Positions 1-7,738 of a stretch of DNA of 64,000 bases are shown here, piece after piece. This stretch comes from Nostocoides sp. (lineage in GTDB: Bacteria > Actinomycetota > Actinomycetes > Actinomycetales > Dermatophilaceae), in NCBI GenBank assembly GCA_016716625.1, contig JADJVJ010000006.1, positions 620,001-684,000 on the forward strand, written 5' to 3'. The notes beneath the pieces were generated by a model that was not told the DNA's origin, made no database searches, and saw nothing but the letters and a program-made list of their open reading frames with translations. Each line of letters begins with the position of its first letter. The first letter of the stretch is position 1. A program made the translations under genes and the position numbers.

Positions 1-462
1 CACACGGCGACGCCGACGTCGTGCCAGACGAGCACAAACCAACGAACCAACGGACATTTCCGTACGCGACACAGTAAACCCTCAAATCGAGTGGCAGGTG
101 AGAAGCCAAGAAGCAGTCTTGCTCCTGATCTGCCCACCTCGCCACCCGAGCGGAAAGGCCAACCCCAGACTCCCGCCCAAGGTGAGCTGGGTCCGGGACA
201 ACTAGGCCACCGCCGCCCAGACCTCGACGAGTGCGTCCTTCACAGGTTGCCACCACCCGGCGAGCATGAGCACCTGAACGGCTGCGGTGATTCCCGTCTC
301 CTGATCCGCACGGGTGGCTCAACCTTCTGATTCTGAGTGCCGTCAATCCGACGCGACTGGATGCGACCCGCCCCGACAGTATTTGAGCCGGGGAGCCTTA
401 CGAACCCAGATCAACGCGTGGCCCATTCATCGAATCCGCTTGTCCCACAACGGAATTGGAAG
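1..462. other. Intergenic stretch before the tRNA, no convincing gene
   Basis: I see no gene I can support here. The base composition between about 300 and 460 is less GC-rich than the rest of the window. One short minus-strand frame at 202-273 would encode about 23 residues, starting GTG-CTC-ATG and containing the run MLAGWWQPVKDALVEVWAAVA. It reads like protein but is cut off upstream by an in-frame stop near 318-320, so it may be the remnant of a gene. An 11-base string, aaccttctgat, at 321-331 also occurs inside the tRNA at 488-498. Confidence 0.4.
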
Positions 463-535
463 CGCGCCCGAAGGGATTCGAACCCCTAACCTTCTGATCC
501 GTAGTCAGATGCTCTATCCGTTGAGCTACGGGCGC
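463..535 (-). tRNA. tRNA-Arg (anticodon ACG)
   Basis: The reverse strand folds as a 73-base tRNA. The acceptor stem GCGCCCG (529-535) pairs with CGGGCGC (464-470), with G at 463 as discriminator. The D arm reads GCTCAACGGATAGAGC. The anticodon stem TCTGA/TCAGA encloses the loop CTACGGA, which gives anticodon ACG (arginine, CGN codons once A34 is modified to inosine). The T arm contains GGTTCGAATCC. No CCA is encoded; the next bases are CT, so CCA must be added after transcription. Confidence 0.95.
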
Positions 536-852
536 CTAGCCGCCGAAGCAGCGATCGGTTAGCCTACCGGACCCGCGCCACCACCCGGAAATCCGGGGAC
601 GCCGACCGCCTCCGGCGGCAGCCGAAACCCAGCCTTGGCCACGCCGACCCCGCAGCTACTCGCCAGTTGTGGCCCGCCTCACCACGCCTGAAAAGGCTTT
701 CGCAGCCACGCCCCCCAGCCCACCCCCATACGGTGGAGTTGACGACCCCTGCGCGCCCTCGTCTTGGCCCACCCTCGGGCGCCACGAGGAGCGCATTCAG
801 GGGTAGCGTGAGCACTATCCAGGCCACCATCGGCGGAGGAAAAGGAAGAGCC
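536..852. other. Divergent intergenic region between tRNA-Arg and pckG
   Basis: This stretch of 317 bases must hold the promoters for the tRNA (minus) and pckG (plus). No -35/-10 pair stands out for pckG. A purine-rich ribosome-binding stretch, ggaggaaaaggaag, lies just before the pckG start. A weak -10-like TAGGCT can be read on the minus strand about 20 bases ahead of the tRNA. Frames open through this region are extensions of pckG without coding character. Confidence 0.4.
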
Positions 853-2667
853 ATGAGCACCGAGACCACCACCCGCGGCACGACCCACGAGGCCCTGCAG
901 GCCTGGGTCGACGAGGTCGCCGCAATGACCACCCCGGACCGCGTGGTCTGGTGTGACGGATCCGATGAGGAGTGGGACCGCCTGACCAGCGAATTGGTCT
1001 CCGCCGGCACCTTCATCAAGCTCGACGAGAGCAAGAAGCCGAACTCGTTCTGGGCGGCCTCCGACCCCAGCGACGTCGCCCGCGTCGAAGACCGCACCTT
1101 CATCTGCTCGGAGACGCAGGACGGCGCCGGCTTCACGAACAACTGGAAGGCCCCGGCCGAGATGAAGGCCATCATGACCGACCTCTACAAGGGGTGCATG
1201 ACGGGTCGCACGATGTACGTCATCCCCTTCGTCATGGGCCACCTCAACGCCGATGTCCCGATGTATGGCGTGGAGATCTCCGACTCCGCCTACGTCGTGG
1301 TCAACATGAAGATCATGGCCCGCATCGGCGCTCCGGTGCTCGCGGCCATCGAGGCGCAGAACGCCGGCTTCGTCAAGGGCCTGCACTCCGTGGGCGCCCC
1401 GCTCAACGAGGGTGACACCGACGTCTCCTGGCCGTGCAGCTCGACGAAGTACATCGCGCACTTCCCGGACACCCGCGAGATCTGGTCCTACGGCTCGGGC
1501 TACGGCGGCAACGCCCTCCTCGGCAAGAAGTGCTACGCCCTGCGGATCGCCTCGGCCATGGCCAAGGACGAGGGCTGGATGGCCGAGCACATGCTCATCC
1601 TCAAGCTCACCTCCCCCGCCGGAAAGGTCCACTACGTCGCCGGAGCGTTCCCGAGCGCCTGTGGCAAGACCAACCTCGCCATGATCGAGCCGACGATCGA
1701 GGGCTGGAAGGCCGAGATGGTCGGCGACGACATCGCCTGGCTGCGCTTCGGCCAGGACGGCCGCCTGTATGCCGTCAACCCCGAGTTCGGCCTCTTCGGC
1801 GTCGCCCCCGGCACCGGCATGCATACCAACCCCAACGCGATGCGGACCGTCGAGCAGGGCAACTCCATCTTCACCAACGTCGCCCGCACCCTCGACGGTG
1901 ACGTCTGGTGGGAGGGCATGACCAAGGACGCCCCGGCTCAGCTCATCGACTGGAAGGGCCGCGACTGGACCCCGGAGTCGGGCGAGCTCTCCAGCCACCC
2001 CAACAGCCGGTTCACCACGCCCGCCAAGCAGTGCCCGATGATGGCCGCCGAGTACGACGAGCCCAACGGGGTGCCGATCGACGCCATCCTCTTCGGTGGC
2101 CGCCGCCGCACGACCGTACCGCTGGTCTACGAGACCCGCGACTGGAACCACGGCGTCTTCGTCGGGGCCACGCTCTCCTCGGAGACCACCGCGGCCGCGG
2201 TCGGTGCGGTCGGGGTCGTCCGCCGCGACCCGATGGCCATGCTGCCCTTCATCGGCTACAACGCCGCCGACTACGTCGGGCACTGGCTCGAGATCGGCAA
2301 GCAGGCCGACGCGAGCAAGCTGCCGCGGATCTACCAGGTCAACTGGTTCCGCCGCGACGAGGACGGCAAATGGCTCTGGCCGGGCTTCGGCGACAACGCC
2401 CGCGTCCTCAAGTGGGTCATCGAGCGCCTCGACGGCACCGGTGAGGCCGTGGAGACCCCGGTCGGCTACGTCCCCGCACCGGGTGCACTCGACGTCACCG
2501 GCCTGGACATGTCCGAGGAGGACGTCGCCAAGGCCCTCAAGGTCGACGCGGAGGAGTGGCAGGTCGAGCTCGCCCTCATCGAGGAGTGGCTCGACAAGTT
2601 CGGCGACCACCTGCCCTCGCAGATGCGCGACGAGCTCGCCATTCTCAAGGCCAACCTCGGGTCCTGA
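853..2667 (+). CDS. pckG: Phosphoenolpyruvate carboxykinase (GTP)
   Basis: The 604-residue protein converts oxaloacetate and GTP to phosphoenolpyruvate, CO2 and GDP in the cytosol, the gateway step of gluconeogenesis. The length matches the usual size of about 600 for the GTP-type enzyme of actinobacteria and animals. The hallmark GTP-binding kinase loop FPSACGKTNLAM lies near residues 266-277, with the reactive Cys at about 270. The conserved FGGRRR and FVGATLSSE stretches are also present. I chose the ATG at 853 because it follows an AGGAAAAGGA ribosome-binding stretch and the product starts MSTETTTRG; the frame is open further upstream but looks non-coding there. The gene stands alone and is closed by a strong hairpin shared with the convergent exporter gene. 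Confidence 0.97.
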   Translation: MSTETTTRGTTHEALQAWVDEVAAMTTPDRVVWCDGSDEEWDRLTSELVSAGTFIKLDESKKPNSFWAASDPSDVARVEDRTFICSETQDGAGFTNNWKAPAEMKAIMTDLYKGCMTGRTMYVIPFVMGHLNADVPMYGVEISDSAYVVVNMKIMARIGAPVLAAIEAQNAGFVKGLHSVGAPLNEGDTDVSWPCSSTKYIAHFPDTREIWSYGSGYGGNALLGKKCYALRIASAMAKDEGWMAEHMLILKLTSPAGKVHYVAGAFPSACGKTNLAMIEPTIEGWKAEMVGDDIAWLRFGQDGRLYAVNPEFGLFGVAPGTGMHTNPNAMRTVEQGNSIFTNVARTLDGDVWWEGMTKDAPAQLIDWKGRDWTPESGELSSHPNSRFTTPAKQCPMMAAEYDEPNGVPIDAILFGGRRRTTVPLVYETRDWNHGVFVGATLSSETTAAAVGAVGVVRRDPMAMLPFIGYNAADYVGHWLEIGKQADASKLPRIYQVNWFRRDEDGKWLWPGFGDNARVLKWVIERLDGTGEAVETPVGYVPAPGALDVTGLDMSEEDVAKALKVDAEEWQVELALIEEWLDKFGDHLPSQMRDELAILKANLGS

Positions 2668-2675
2668 GCCAGAGC

Positions 2676-2715
2676 GCGCAGGGCCCGTCACCCCCTGGGG
2701 TGGCGGGCCCTGCGC
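2676..2715. terminator. Bidirectional hairpin terminator between pckG and the MFS gene
   Basis: GCGCAGGGCCCG (2676-2687) pairs perfectly with CGGGCCCTGCGC (2704-2715). An inner CACCCC/GGGGTG stem extends it after one mismatch. It lies 9 bases after the pckG stop and 28 bases from the end of the convergent MFS gene, so it can serve both. There is no clear U tract, as is common in GC-rich actinobacteria. Confidence 0.75.
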
Positions 2716-2742
2716 ATCTCTGAACCTCTCTTCCGTATGCCG

Positions 2743-4137
2743 TCAGGGCCGCACCCGACCGGCGAAGGCCACGCCCGCGAGGGCCACCACAACTGACATC
2801 CCGATGAGGCCGGCGAACAGGCTGCCGGTGAGGTGATCGGCGAAGCGGGCAACGAGTGCCCCGCCCACCGCCGTGGGCACGGCGTAGCCGAGGGTTCCGG
2901 CGAGCACCTGCGCGGAGGAGACCTGCCCCTCTTCGCTGCGCTCTGCCAGCGCGAGTGCCGCCGTGGTGAGCGTGGGGCTGAGGATCCCCATGCCGACACC
3001 ACAGGGAGCCCACCCCACGAGCCCCGGCACGAGGGCGAGCCAGCCGAGCGCCAGGGCAAACGGCCCCACGGCGCCGAGGGCGATGAGCAGAAACCCCAGG
3101 CGCACACGCTGCCCCGAATCCATGCGCGACTGCAGGAGCGCGGTGCTCTGCAGCCACGATCCGAGCGCCCACATCGACCCGGTCACCGACAGGCTGACAC
3201 CGGCGAGGGCCGGACCCGCCCCCTGGGTGATCGCGAGCATGAGCGGCAGGAAGGTCCCGACCCCCGGAAAGGCCATGGACACGAGCAGCCTCATCCCGAC
3301 GAGGGCCGGGGCGCCGCGGCGCAAAGTGAGGCTTCCGGCGGGGAGCACACTCGCGGCCCCAGCGGCCAGGGCGAGCAGTCCGACGGCGCTCACGGCATAC
3401 CCGATTGTGCGCAACGGGCCGGGCACGTTCAGCCACGGCCCCACCGAGGTCACCGCGGCGAGCGCGGCGGCCACGGTGAGAGCGGCGCGGAGCATCGCCG
3501 GTGAGGTCCGGGCCTGGCTGCCGCCAGCCGGGGCGAGTCCACGCAGTCCTGGCCGCACGGCGAGCCAGGCGGGCAGTGCCAGCACCAGGGGCGCCGCGAA
3601 CACCCAACGCCAGCCGGCGACATGGTCGATGAGGCCGGTGAGGGCCGGCCCGAGCAGGGAGGGCAGCAACCAGGCCGCGGCGAAGGCGGCGAAGACCTTC
3701 GGCCGCAGATGCTCGGGGTAACTGCGTGCGACGACGACGGTCAGGGCGATGTCGAGCAGACCCTCGGCGACACCGCTGACCGCGCGACTCGCGACAAGGA
3801 CGACCATGGTGGGGGCCACGGCCGCGAGCAGTTGCGCCCCGAGGAACACCGTCAGGCCCACCCGCAGCACCCGGGCGGCACCCACCCGGTCGGTCCACCG
3901 GCCAGCCACCACCGTGGCCAGCGTGAGGGTGGCGGTCGCTGCCGCGTTGGCGGCGCCGTACCACCCGAGCCCGTCCAGGGCATCGGCGATCGTCGGCAGG
4001 ATCGAGAGCACGGCCCGGTTCTCGAATGCGCCCAGGACGACGAGGCCGAGGATTCCCGCGGTGAGTCGGCGATGGGCGTGGTCCCAGGGGGAGGCCGACG
4101 TCGACCCGGCGGCGGGGGCGGGGGGCGCGAGGGGCAT
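2743..4137 (-). CDS. MFS exporter, predicted SoxR target
   Basis: A 464-residue integral membrane protein of the major facilitator superfamily. The N-terminal half shows the drug:H+ antiporter pattern: a helix from about residue 28, then the motif-A-like loop AGRWTDRVGAARVLR and a second helix with VASRAVSGVAEGLL. About 12 hydrophobic segments can be counted. The gene is divergent from soxR, and the intergenic space carries a SoxR-type operator between -35 and -10 elements that face this gene. This makes it a likely exporter of redox-active or toxic compounds. The ATG lies only 7 bases beyond the -10 box, so the mRNA is probably leaderless. The substrate cannot be read from sequence. The motif ACGGCATAC overlaps the stop codon. 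Confidence 0.85.
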   Translation of the reverse strand: MPLAPPAPAAGSTSASPWDHAHRRLTAGILGLVVLGAFENRAVLSILPTIADALDGLGWYGAANAAATATLTLATVVAGRWTDRVGAARVLRVGLTVFLGAQLLAAVAPTMVVLVASRAVSGVAEGLLDIALTVVVARSYPEHLRPKVFAAFAAAWLLPSLLGPALTGLIDHVAGWRWVFAAPLVLALPAWLAVRPGLRGLAPAGGSQARTSPAMLRAALTVAAALAAVTSVGPWLNVPGPLRTIGYAVSAVGLLALAAGAASVLPAGSLTLRRGAPALVGMRLLVSMAFPGVGTFLPLMLAITQGAGPALAGVSLSVTGSMWALGSWLQSTALLQSRMDSGQRVRLGFLLIALGAVGPFALALGWLALVPGLVGWAPCGVGMGILSPTLTTAALALAERSEEGQVSSAQVLAGTLGYAVPTAVGGALVARFADHLTGSLFAGLIGMSVVVALAGVAFAGRVRP

Positions 4138-4144
4138 GAGGCTG

Positions 4145-4175
4145 AGTCTGTGGGCTCAAGCGCACTTGAGGTCAA
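4145..4175 (-). promoter_or_regulatory. SoxR-type promoter and operator of the MFS gene
   Basis: On the minus strand TTGACC (4170-4175) and CAGACT (4145-4150) are separated by exactly 19 bases, the overlong spacing typical of MerR-family activated promoters. The spacer region carries the perfect inverted repeat CTCAAG-cgca-CTTGAG (4155-4170), which matches the enterobacterial SoxR box CCTCAAG-N4-CTTGAGG in sequence and spacer length. The predicted transcript start falls at or next to the MFS start codon at 4137. On the other strand a -10-like TAGCGT (4202-4207) lies 7 bases before soxR, which suggests a separate leaderless soxR promoter. Confidence 0.8.
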
Positions 4176-4214
4176 CTCCTTTGCGCCAGATCGCGGCCGG
4201 GTAGCGTTTCCCCC

Positions 4215-4664
4215 ATGAACAGACGCGACCGGCTGAGCATCGGTGAGGTGGCCGCCCGCGCCGGGGTGAGCGTGCCGACCCTGCGGTTTTACGAGGAGTC
4301 CGGACTCGTCACCGCCACGCGGGATGCCGCCGGGCGACGGCAGTACGAGCGGGTCGTGCTCCGCCGGCTCGCCGTCATCCGCGCCGGTCAGCGCTTCGGG
4401 CTCACCCTCGCCGAGATCGCCGACGCCTTCGCGGCTCTCCCCGTGGATCGGGCGCCGACCAAACGGGACTGGCAACGACTCTCCCGGCGCTGGCAGGAGC
4501 TGCTCGACACCCGGATCGCGGCCCTCATCGCGCTGCGGGATGGCCTGGAGTCGTGCATCGGCTGCGGGTGCCTGTCGCTGCGGTCCTGCCCCATGTACAA
4601 CCGGGATGATGAGTTCGCGAACCGCGGTCCCGGAGCAGGGCGTTGGCCGCAGCCCTTGCGGTGA
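4215..4664 (+). CDS. soxR: Redox-sensitive MerR-family activator SoxR
   Basis: A 149-residue MerR-type regulator. Residues about 7-75 form the winged helix-turn-helix, with the MerR signature SIGEVAARAGVSVPTLRFYEE. A dimerization helix follows. The SoxR-defining cysteine cluster is C114-x2-C117-x-C119-x5-C125, followed by PMYNRDD. In SoxR these cysteines hold a [2Fe-2S] cluster that is oxidized by redox-cycling compounds and turns the protein into an activator. The gene lies divergent from the MFS exporter, with a SoxR box between them that faces the exporter. In actinobacteria SoxR generally controls a few export or detoxification genes rather than a soxS regulon, and this arrangement fits that. 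Confidence 0.95.
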   Translation: MNRRDRLSIGEVAARAGVSVPTLRFYEESGLVTATRDAAGRRQYERVVLRRLAVIRAGQRFGLTLAEIADAFAALPVDRAPTKRDWQRLSRRWQELLDTRIAALIALRDGLESCIGCGCLSLRSCPMYNRDDEFANRGPGAGRWPQPLR

Positions 4665-4721
4665 CCCTGGCGATGTCGAGCCGCCCCTTCGGTGCAGCCA
4701 GCGACGACCACACCCAACGCG

Positions 4722-5252
4722 TCAGGTCGCCGGCGTCTCCCCATTGGCGTCACTCGGGCTGGAGTTGCCCGAGCCGGTCGGGGGCACCATCGGGCCCTGC
4801 TGACCCTGCTGTCCGTTGGGCCCCTGCTGGCCATTCGGCCCCTGCTGGCCCTGCTGGCCGTCCGGGCCCTGCTGCATGCCGCCACCATGTCGGCCGTGGC
4901 CGCCACGCTCACCGTGCCCACCGGATCCAGCGTCCCGGGAGATCGATCCCCGGTCGTCCTGGTGCGTCGCGGAGGCGATCGCCGCTCCGCCGACACCGCC
5001 GAGGAGCAGCCCACCGGCGAGGGCTGCAGCGACGACTCCCTTGCCGGCGAGCCGTGCCTTCCAGCCCGTCCTCGGCTCCGTGGTGGTCGCGACCGCTGCC
5101 GGAACGGTCTCGGTCGGCTCGGCGGTCGTAGCCGCCGCAGCCGGAGTGGTCTTGGTCGGGTCGTGGGCGACCTCCGCGGACGCGACCGCCCACTCGGGGG
5201 TCTCGTTCGGCGTCTCGTTCGGAGTGGCGTCCGGGGTCTTGTTCGTTGCCAT
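4722..5252 (-). CDS. Membrane protein with collagen-like Gly-X-Y tail
   Basis: A 176-residue protein of unknown function. The N-terminal 60 residues are rich in Pro, Thr, Glu and Ala and include a PNET repeat. A single transmembrane helix spans about residues 72-94 (VVAAALAGGLLLGGVGGAAIA). The C-terminal part is Gly/His-rich, then carries nine uninterrupted Gly-X-Y triplets at 129-155 built from GPD, GQQ, GPN and GPM, and ends in a Ser/Gly/Pro tail. The tail is probably extracellular because positive charges (WKARLAGK) precede the helix. I chose the ATG at 5252 (MATNKTPD) because gagagga precedes it; the frame stays open further upstream. It is divergent from a two-component system and could be its target or partner. 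This is inference from position only. Confidence 0.7.
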   Translation of the reverse strand: MATNKTPDATPNETPNETPEWAVASAEVAHDPTKTTPAAAATTAEPTETVPAAVATTTEPRTGWKARLAGKGVVAAALAGGLLLGGVGGAAIASATHQDDRGSISRDAGSGGHGERGGHGRHGGGMQQGPDGQQGQQGPNGQQGPNGQQGQQGPMVPPTGSGNSSPSDANGETPAT

Positions 5253-5423
5253 GATCGTGGTCCTCTCGTGGCCGGTTTCGGCCGATGGGGGCGGCGCCGT
5301 TCGCCGCACCATTGCCCCTACCGTGCGGTCCACTTCTGTGCCTGCACTGTGAGGACCCTGGCCGTGGCCTACGCCTTCCGGAACGGAGCGACACCGTCAG
5401 ACATCCTTCATAGGATTCACACA

Positions 5424-5441
5424 GGGAACCCACTGGTTCCC
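5424..5441. promoter_or_regulatory. Inverted repeat GGGAACC-N4-GGTTCCC before the response regulator
   Basis: A perfect 7-base inverted repeat with a 4-base spacer lies 28 bases before the response-regulator start. A -10-like TAGGAT lies just upstream at 5411-5416. It could be an operator or an mRNA hairpin near the start site. OmpR-family regulators usually bind direct repeats, so a different factor, or an RNA role, is possible. Confidence 0.4.
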
Positions 5442-5469
5442 GGCAGCCGGCCACGATGGAATCCTCCCC

Positions 5470-6204
5470 ATGACGACGAACGCGAAAACCGCTCCCACCT
5501 TGCAGCGCCTCGACGGCAGCCCCGTGCGGGTCCTCGTCGTCGACGACGAGGTCAACCTCACCGAGCTGCTCTCGATGGCCCTGCGCTACGAGGGTTGGGA
5601 GGTCCGCACGGCCGGGTCCGGCCTTGCCGCGGTGCGGGCGGCCAAGGACTTCGCCCCCGATGCCGTGGTTCTCGACATGATGCTCCCGGACTTCGACGGG
5701 ATGGAGGTCCTGCGCCGGATGCGGGCCGACGACCCGAACGTGCCGGTGCTCTTTCTCACCGCCAAGGACGCGGTCGAGGACCGGGTCGCCGGCCTCACCG
5801 CGGGCGGCGACGACTACGTGACCAAGCCGTTCAGCCTCGAAGAGGTCGTCGCGCGTCTCCGGGCCCTGCTGCGCCGCACCGCGGTCTCTGCGGTCGAGCC
5901 GGAGTCCGTCCTCGTCGTCGGAGACCTCGTCATGGATGAGGACAGCCACGAGGTGACCCGCGGCGGCGAGGCGATCCAGCTCACCGCAACCGAGTTCGAG
6001 CTCCTTCGCTACCTCATGCGCAACCCCAAGCGGGTGCTCTCCAAGGCCCAGATCCTCGACCGAGTCTGGCACTACGACTTCGGTGGGCAGGCCAATGTCG
6101 TCGAGCTCTACATCTCCTACCTGCGCAAGAAGATCGACGCCGGGCGCGAGCCGATGATCCACACGATGCGCGGGGTCGGCTATGTCCTCAAGCCCGCCCA
6201 CTGA
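5470..6204 (+). CDS. OmpR-family response regulator (PhoP-like)
   Basis: A 244-residue two-domain regulator. The receiver domain covers about residues 19-135, with the acidic pair D25/D26, phospho-acceptor D69 in VVLDMMLPD and K119 in YVTKPF. A winged-helix DNA-binding domain covers about 148-242, with the typical end VELYISYLRKKID...TMRGVGYVLKP. The motif order and wording are close to mycobacterial PhoP. The paired histidine kinase starts 23 bases before this gene ends, so the two are translationally coupled. The signal is unknown. The collagen-like membrane protein is transcribed divergently from the same intergenic region. Confidence 0.93.
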   Translation: MTTNAKTAPTLQRLDGSPVRVLVVDDEVNLTELLSMALRYEGWEVRTAGSGLAAVRAAKDFAPDAVVLDMMLPDFDGMEVLRRMRADDPNVPVLFLTAKDAVEDRVAGLTAGGDDYVTKPFSLEEVVARLRALLRRTAVSAVEPESVLVVGDLVMDEDSHEVTRGGEAIQLTATEFELLRYLMRNPKRVLSKAQILDRVWHYDFGGQANVVELYISYLRKKIDAGREPMIHTMRGVGYVLKPAH

Positions 6205-7720
6205 GTCGTCCTCGGGTATGCCGTCGCGCGCGCTCACCCGACTGCGTCACCCCGCCGAGTGGACGCTGCGCACCAAGCTCGTTGTCGCCGTCCTCACCCT
6301 GTTCACCCTGGTCACCCTCATCATCGGAGGCCTCACTATCGCGGTCACCCAGCGCTATCTGAGCGGCCAGCTCATCGACGACCTCCGCTCGGTCTCGGCC
6401 CGACAGGACGCGGTCATCTCGAGCGGGCAACGCCCGGGACCCATGGGCGGCGACCTCGACCGCGATGACGGGCCCCGCGGCATACCCGGTGGTGCGGCCC
6501 AAACGCTCGTCCTCGGGCTCACTCCCGCGGGCGCCATCGCGACCGACCATCATGGCAACACGCTCAACAGCGTCGTCGACCGTCGGGGCAACCTCACCAC
6601 TCTCACCGAGGCCCAGATTCAGGACATCGTCGCCGCCCGGGTCGGCGGCGAACCCGAGCGGGTGACGATCAGCGGGGACATCGGCAGTTACCTCCTTGTC
6701 GCCCGGACCGCCGCCGACGGCACGATCCGGGTGACCGGCCTGCCGACCCGGGGCATCGACGGCGTCCTGCGTACCCTGGCCCAACTCATCCTCGGTGGCC
6801 TGGCCCTCGGCCTGGTCGGCATGTGGCTCGGCGGCAGCTACCTCATCCGCCGCAACCTGGCCCCGCTCGCCCGGGTCGCCGCGGTCGCGCAACGGGTTTC
6901 CGCGCTCCGGCTGGACTCCGGCAAGGTCGAGCTCCCCGAGCGCGTGACGTTGCCGGAGAACGAATCGCACACCGAGGTCGGGCAGGTCGGCACCGCCCTG
7001 AACACCATGCTCGACAACGTCGAGTCCGCCCTCACCGCCCGAGAAGCCTCCGAGTCCAAGGTGCGGCAGTTTGTCGCGGACGCCTCGCACGAGCTGCGGA
7101 CCCCGCTGGCCTCGATCCGCGGCTACGCCGAACTCTCCCGGCGCGAACAGGCGCCCGTGCCCGAGACCGTCACGCACGCCCTGGGCCGGGTGGAGTCCGA
7201 GGCCATCCGGATGCAAGGTCTCGTCGAGGACCTGCTCCTGCTCGCCCGGCTCGATGCCGGACGCCCCCTGGATCGCGAGCCGGTCGACCTCACCCGCATC
7301 GTCATGGACGCCGTCAGTGACGCCCGAGTCGCCTCTCCCGACCATCGCTGGGAACTCGACCTCCCCGAGGAGCCCGCCACCGTTCTCGGGGACGAGGCGC
7401 GGCTGCGCCAGGTCCTGGTCAACCTGCTCGCCAACGCCCGTACCCACACCCCCCCGGGAACCCGGGTGCTCACCACGCTGCGGGCCGACGCCGACACGGC
7501 ATACCTGAGGGTGGTCGACGACGGGCCGGGCATCCCCGCCGACCTCCAGCCGCGCCTGTTCGAGCGTTTCACCCGAGGGGATGCGGCCCGCACCCGGGCC
7601 TCCGGCTCCACCGGCCTGGGCCTGTCCATTGTCGCCGCGGTCGTGCAGTCGCATGGCGGCAGCGTGCAGGTGGCCTCGGTCCCCGGCGAGACCCGGTTCG
7701 AGGTCCGTCTGCCCCGATGA
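6182..7720 (+). CDS. Sensor histidine kinase (PhoR/TcrY-like)
   Basis: A membrane-bound kinase of up to 512 residues. The first transmembrane helix lies at about 33-56, an extracytoplasmic sensor region at 57-198, and the second helix at about 199-218. It is followed by HAMP, then the H box FVADASHELRTPLASIRGY with phospho-His at 303, then the ATPase domain with the N box (NLLANARTHTPPG) and G boxes (DDGPGIP, GLGLSIV). It phosphorylates the upstream response regulator. Two starts are plausible: ATG 6182, overlapping the regulator, or ATG 6218 (MPSRALTR), 13 bases past its stop; neither has a strong ribosome-binding site. One GTATGCCGT motif spans the second start. Confidence 0.93.
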   Translation: MSSSPPTESSSGMPSRALTRLRHPAEWTLRTKLVVAVLTLFTLVTLIIGGLTIAVTQRYLSGQLIDDLRSVSARQDAVISSGQRPGPMGGDLDRDDGPRGIPGGAAQTLVLGLTPAGAIATDHHGNTLNSVVDRRGNLTTLTEAQIQDIVAARVGGEPERVTISGDIGSYLLVARTAADGTIRVTGLPTRGIDGVLRTLAQLILGGLALGLVGMWLGGSYLIRRNLAPLARVAAVAQRVSALRLDSGKVELPERVTLPENESHTEVGQVGTALNTMLDNVESALTAREASESKVRQFVADASHELRTPLASIRGYAELSRREQAPVPETVTHALGRVESEAIRMQGLVEDLLLLARLDAGRPLDREPVDLTRIVMDAVSDARVASPDHRWELDLPEEPATVLGDEARLRQVLVNLLANARTHTPPGTRVLTTLRADADTAYLRVVDDGPGIPADLQPRLFERFTRGDAARTRASGSTGLGLSIVAAVVQSHGGSVQVASVPGETRFEVRLPR

Positions 7721-7738
7721 CCATGGGAGACTCTGCGG

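Noticed and set aside
679..2691. A 670-residue open frame antisense to pckG
   Set aside because: It arises from the third-position GC bias of pckG. It has no motif, is rich in Gly, Val, Asp and Leu as such shadows are, and pckG itself is certain.
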